Origin: an uncultured Lachnospiraceae bacterium
GTDB taxonomy: Bacteria > Bacillota > Clostridia > Lachnospirales > Lachnospiraceae
Reading direction: 5' to 3'
Length of the DNA: 7,204 nucleotides
NCBI GenBank assembly: GCA_947594335.1
Contig: CANQEC010000118.1
Location: forward strand, 1 to 7,204
The stretch's first letter is position 1. Each line of letters starts with the position of its first letter. Under the pieces are notes generated by a model. It ran no database searches. It was not told the origin of the DNA and worked only from the letters and a program-made list of their open reading frames with translations. The translations under genes and the position numbers were made by a program. Positions 6,866 through 7,204 of this stretch are shown piece by piece.

Positions 6866-6894
6866 TGGACATTTCAGGATATCTATGATAAAAT
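6866..6894 (+). promoter_or_regulatory. Candidate upstream sigma-A promoter of the rightmost gene
   Basis: TGGACA (6866-6871) and TAAAAT (6889-6894) each match five of six consensus bases and are 17 bases apart. TG one base before the -10 box (6886-6887) gives an extended -10. If used, the leader to the start codon at 7132 would be about 230 bases. Confidence 0.5.
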
Positions 6895-6921
6895 TAAGAA
6901 ACATTAAACATATCCAGTGAC

Positions 6922-6937
6922 ATTCTAAAATTCTAAA
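6922..6937. repeat. Tandem 8-base direct repeat ATTCTAAA
   Basis: Two perfect copies, 6922-6929 and 6930-6937, lie between the two promoter candidates, about 75 bases upstream of the downstream -35 box. In AT-rich sequence this may be chance slippage; a regulator site is possible but not supported further. Confidence 0.4.
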
Positions 6938-7012
6938 ATCAACGCATAAACAGAATTAATCCAGAATAATACAGCATATAAAAAATAATCAGATACCATA
7001 AATGAAAAACAC

Positions 7013-7041
7013 TTGATGAAAAAGAACGCTGTGGTTATAAT
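7013..7041 (+). promoter_or_regulatory. Strong sigma-A promoter of the rightmost gene
   Basis: TTGATG (7013-7018) and a perfect TATAAT (7036-7041) are separated by exactly 17 bases. An A-rich tract lies just upstream, as in promoters with an UP element. Transcription should start near 7048, about 84 bases before the start codon at 7132. Confidence 0.8.
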
Positions 7042-7131
7042 GGGAGCAGGGAATCTTTCTTTTCTGTCTGTCCCCAAAGGCACCGGTTCGGGTCAGGATG
7101 GGTGCGGCATACAGCGGCAGGGGAGGGCAGA

Positions 7132-7204
7132 ATGAAAGATAACAGAAAAATGAATGGGAAGGTTAGAAATACAGGGAAAAGGACTGGTCGGAAAAAAGCC
7201 GGGC
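7132..7204 (+). CDS. N-terminus of an unknown protein, very basic, cut by the window edge
   Basis: An ATG at 7132 follows GGGGAGGG (7120-7127) at good spacing and lies downstream of a strong promoter. The frame stays open for 24 codons to the edge. The visible peptide begins MKDNRKMNGKVRNTGKR and has ten Lys or Arg residues among 24, with a single acidic one. No hydrophobic stretch is reached. A basic start like this occurs before the first membrane helix of membrane or secreted proteins, and in nucleic-acid-binding proteins, so no function can be given. A second in-frame ATG at 7150 has no ribosome binding site. That it is a real gene start rests on the promoter and binding site, not on homology. 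Confidence 0.55.
   Translation, partial: MKDNRKMNGKVRNTGKRTGRKKAG

Larger units (their letters stand above)
6860..7131 (+). promoter_or_regulatory. AT-rich promoter and leader region of the rightmost gene
   Basis: This 272-base stretch carries no gene that I can support. It drops sharply in GC up to about 7012, then rises again in the leader. It contains two sigma-A promoter candidates (6866-6894 and 7013-7041), a perfect tandem copy of ATTCTAAA (6922-6937), and from about 7048 a leader of some 84 bases with only weak pairing (GCACC 7080-7084 with GGTGC 7101-7105). No riboswitch class was recognised. Confidence 0.6.

Noticed and set aside
6658..6888. Open frame of 76 codons across the repeat region
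   Set aside because: It begins inside the terminator stem and runs through the tandem repeat. The product is low-complexity Ala/Arg/Gly/Pro without recognisable features, and no ribosome binding site precedes it.

Overview
The window looks like a chromosomal stretch of a moderately GC-rich anaerobic Firmicute, most likely of the Lachnospiraceae type. This is inferred from strong AGGAGG-type ribosome binding sites, GTG and TTG starts, AT-rich promoter regions between GC-richer genes, and a carbohydrate ABC permease of the LplC/YtcP type beside an intracellular-looking glycoside hydrolase. No marker gene fixes the species.

Layout: (1) 1-509 holds the 3' end of a sugar ABC importer permease whose start lies outside the window. 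(2) A 188-base gap with no promoter or terminator that I can see leads into two ABC exporter-type half-transporters (about 698-2539 and 2536-4398). They overlap by 4 bases and probably form a heterodimeric exporter. (3) A 204-base spacer with a candidate sigma-A promoter precedes a GH31 family alpha-glycosidase (4603-6612) with a clear catalytic pair (Asp381, Asp451). It is closest in motif content to alpha-xylosidases. (4) A strong intrinsic terminator (6625-6676) closes this unit. (5) Next comes a GC-rich, structured tandem repeat (unit about 89 bp, with a 42-bp perfectly conserved core), then an AT-rich stretch with two tandem sigma-A promoter candidates, a leader, and the first 24 codons of a new gene with a very basic N-terminus that runs off the right edge.

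Taken together, the left 6.6 kb reads as a carbohydrate-utilisation operon. Its importer would bring in an alpha-linked glycoside or oligosaccharide (binding protein and partner permease presumably to the left), and the cytoplasmic GH31 enzyme would remove the terminal alpha-xylosyl or alpha-glucosyl unit. The paired exporter between them is the odd partner, with a substrate that the sequence does not reveal. No mobile element, CRISPR array, tRNA or rRNA was seen. Apart from this gene combination and the structured repeat, the genes belong to known families.
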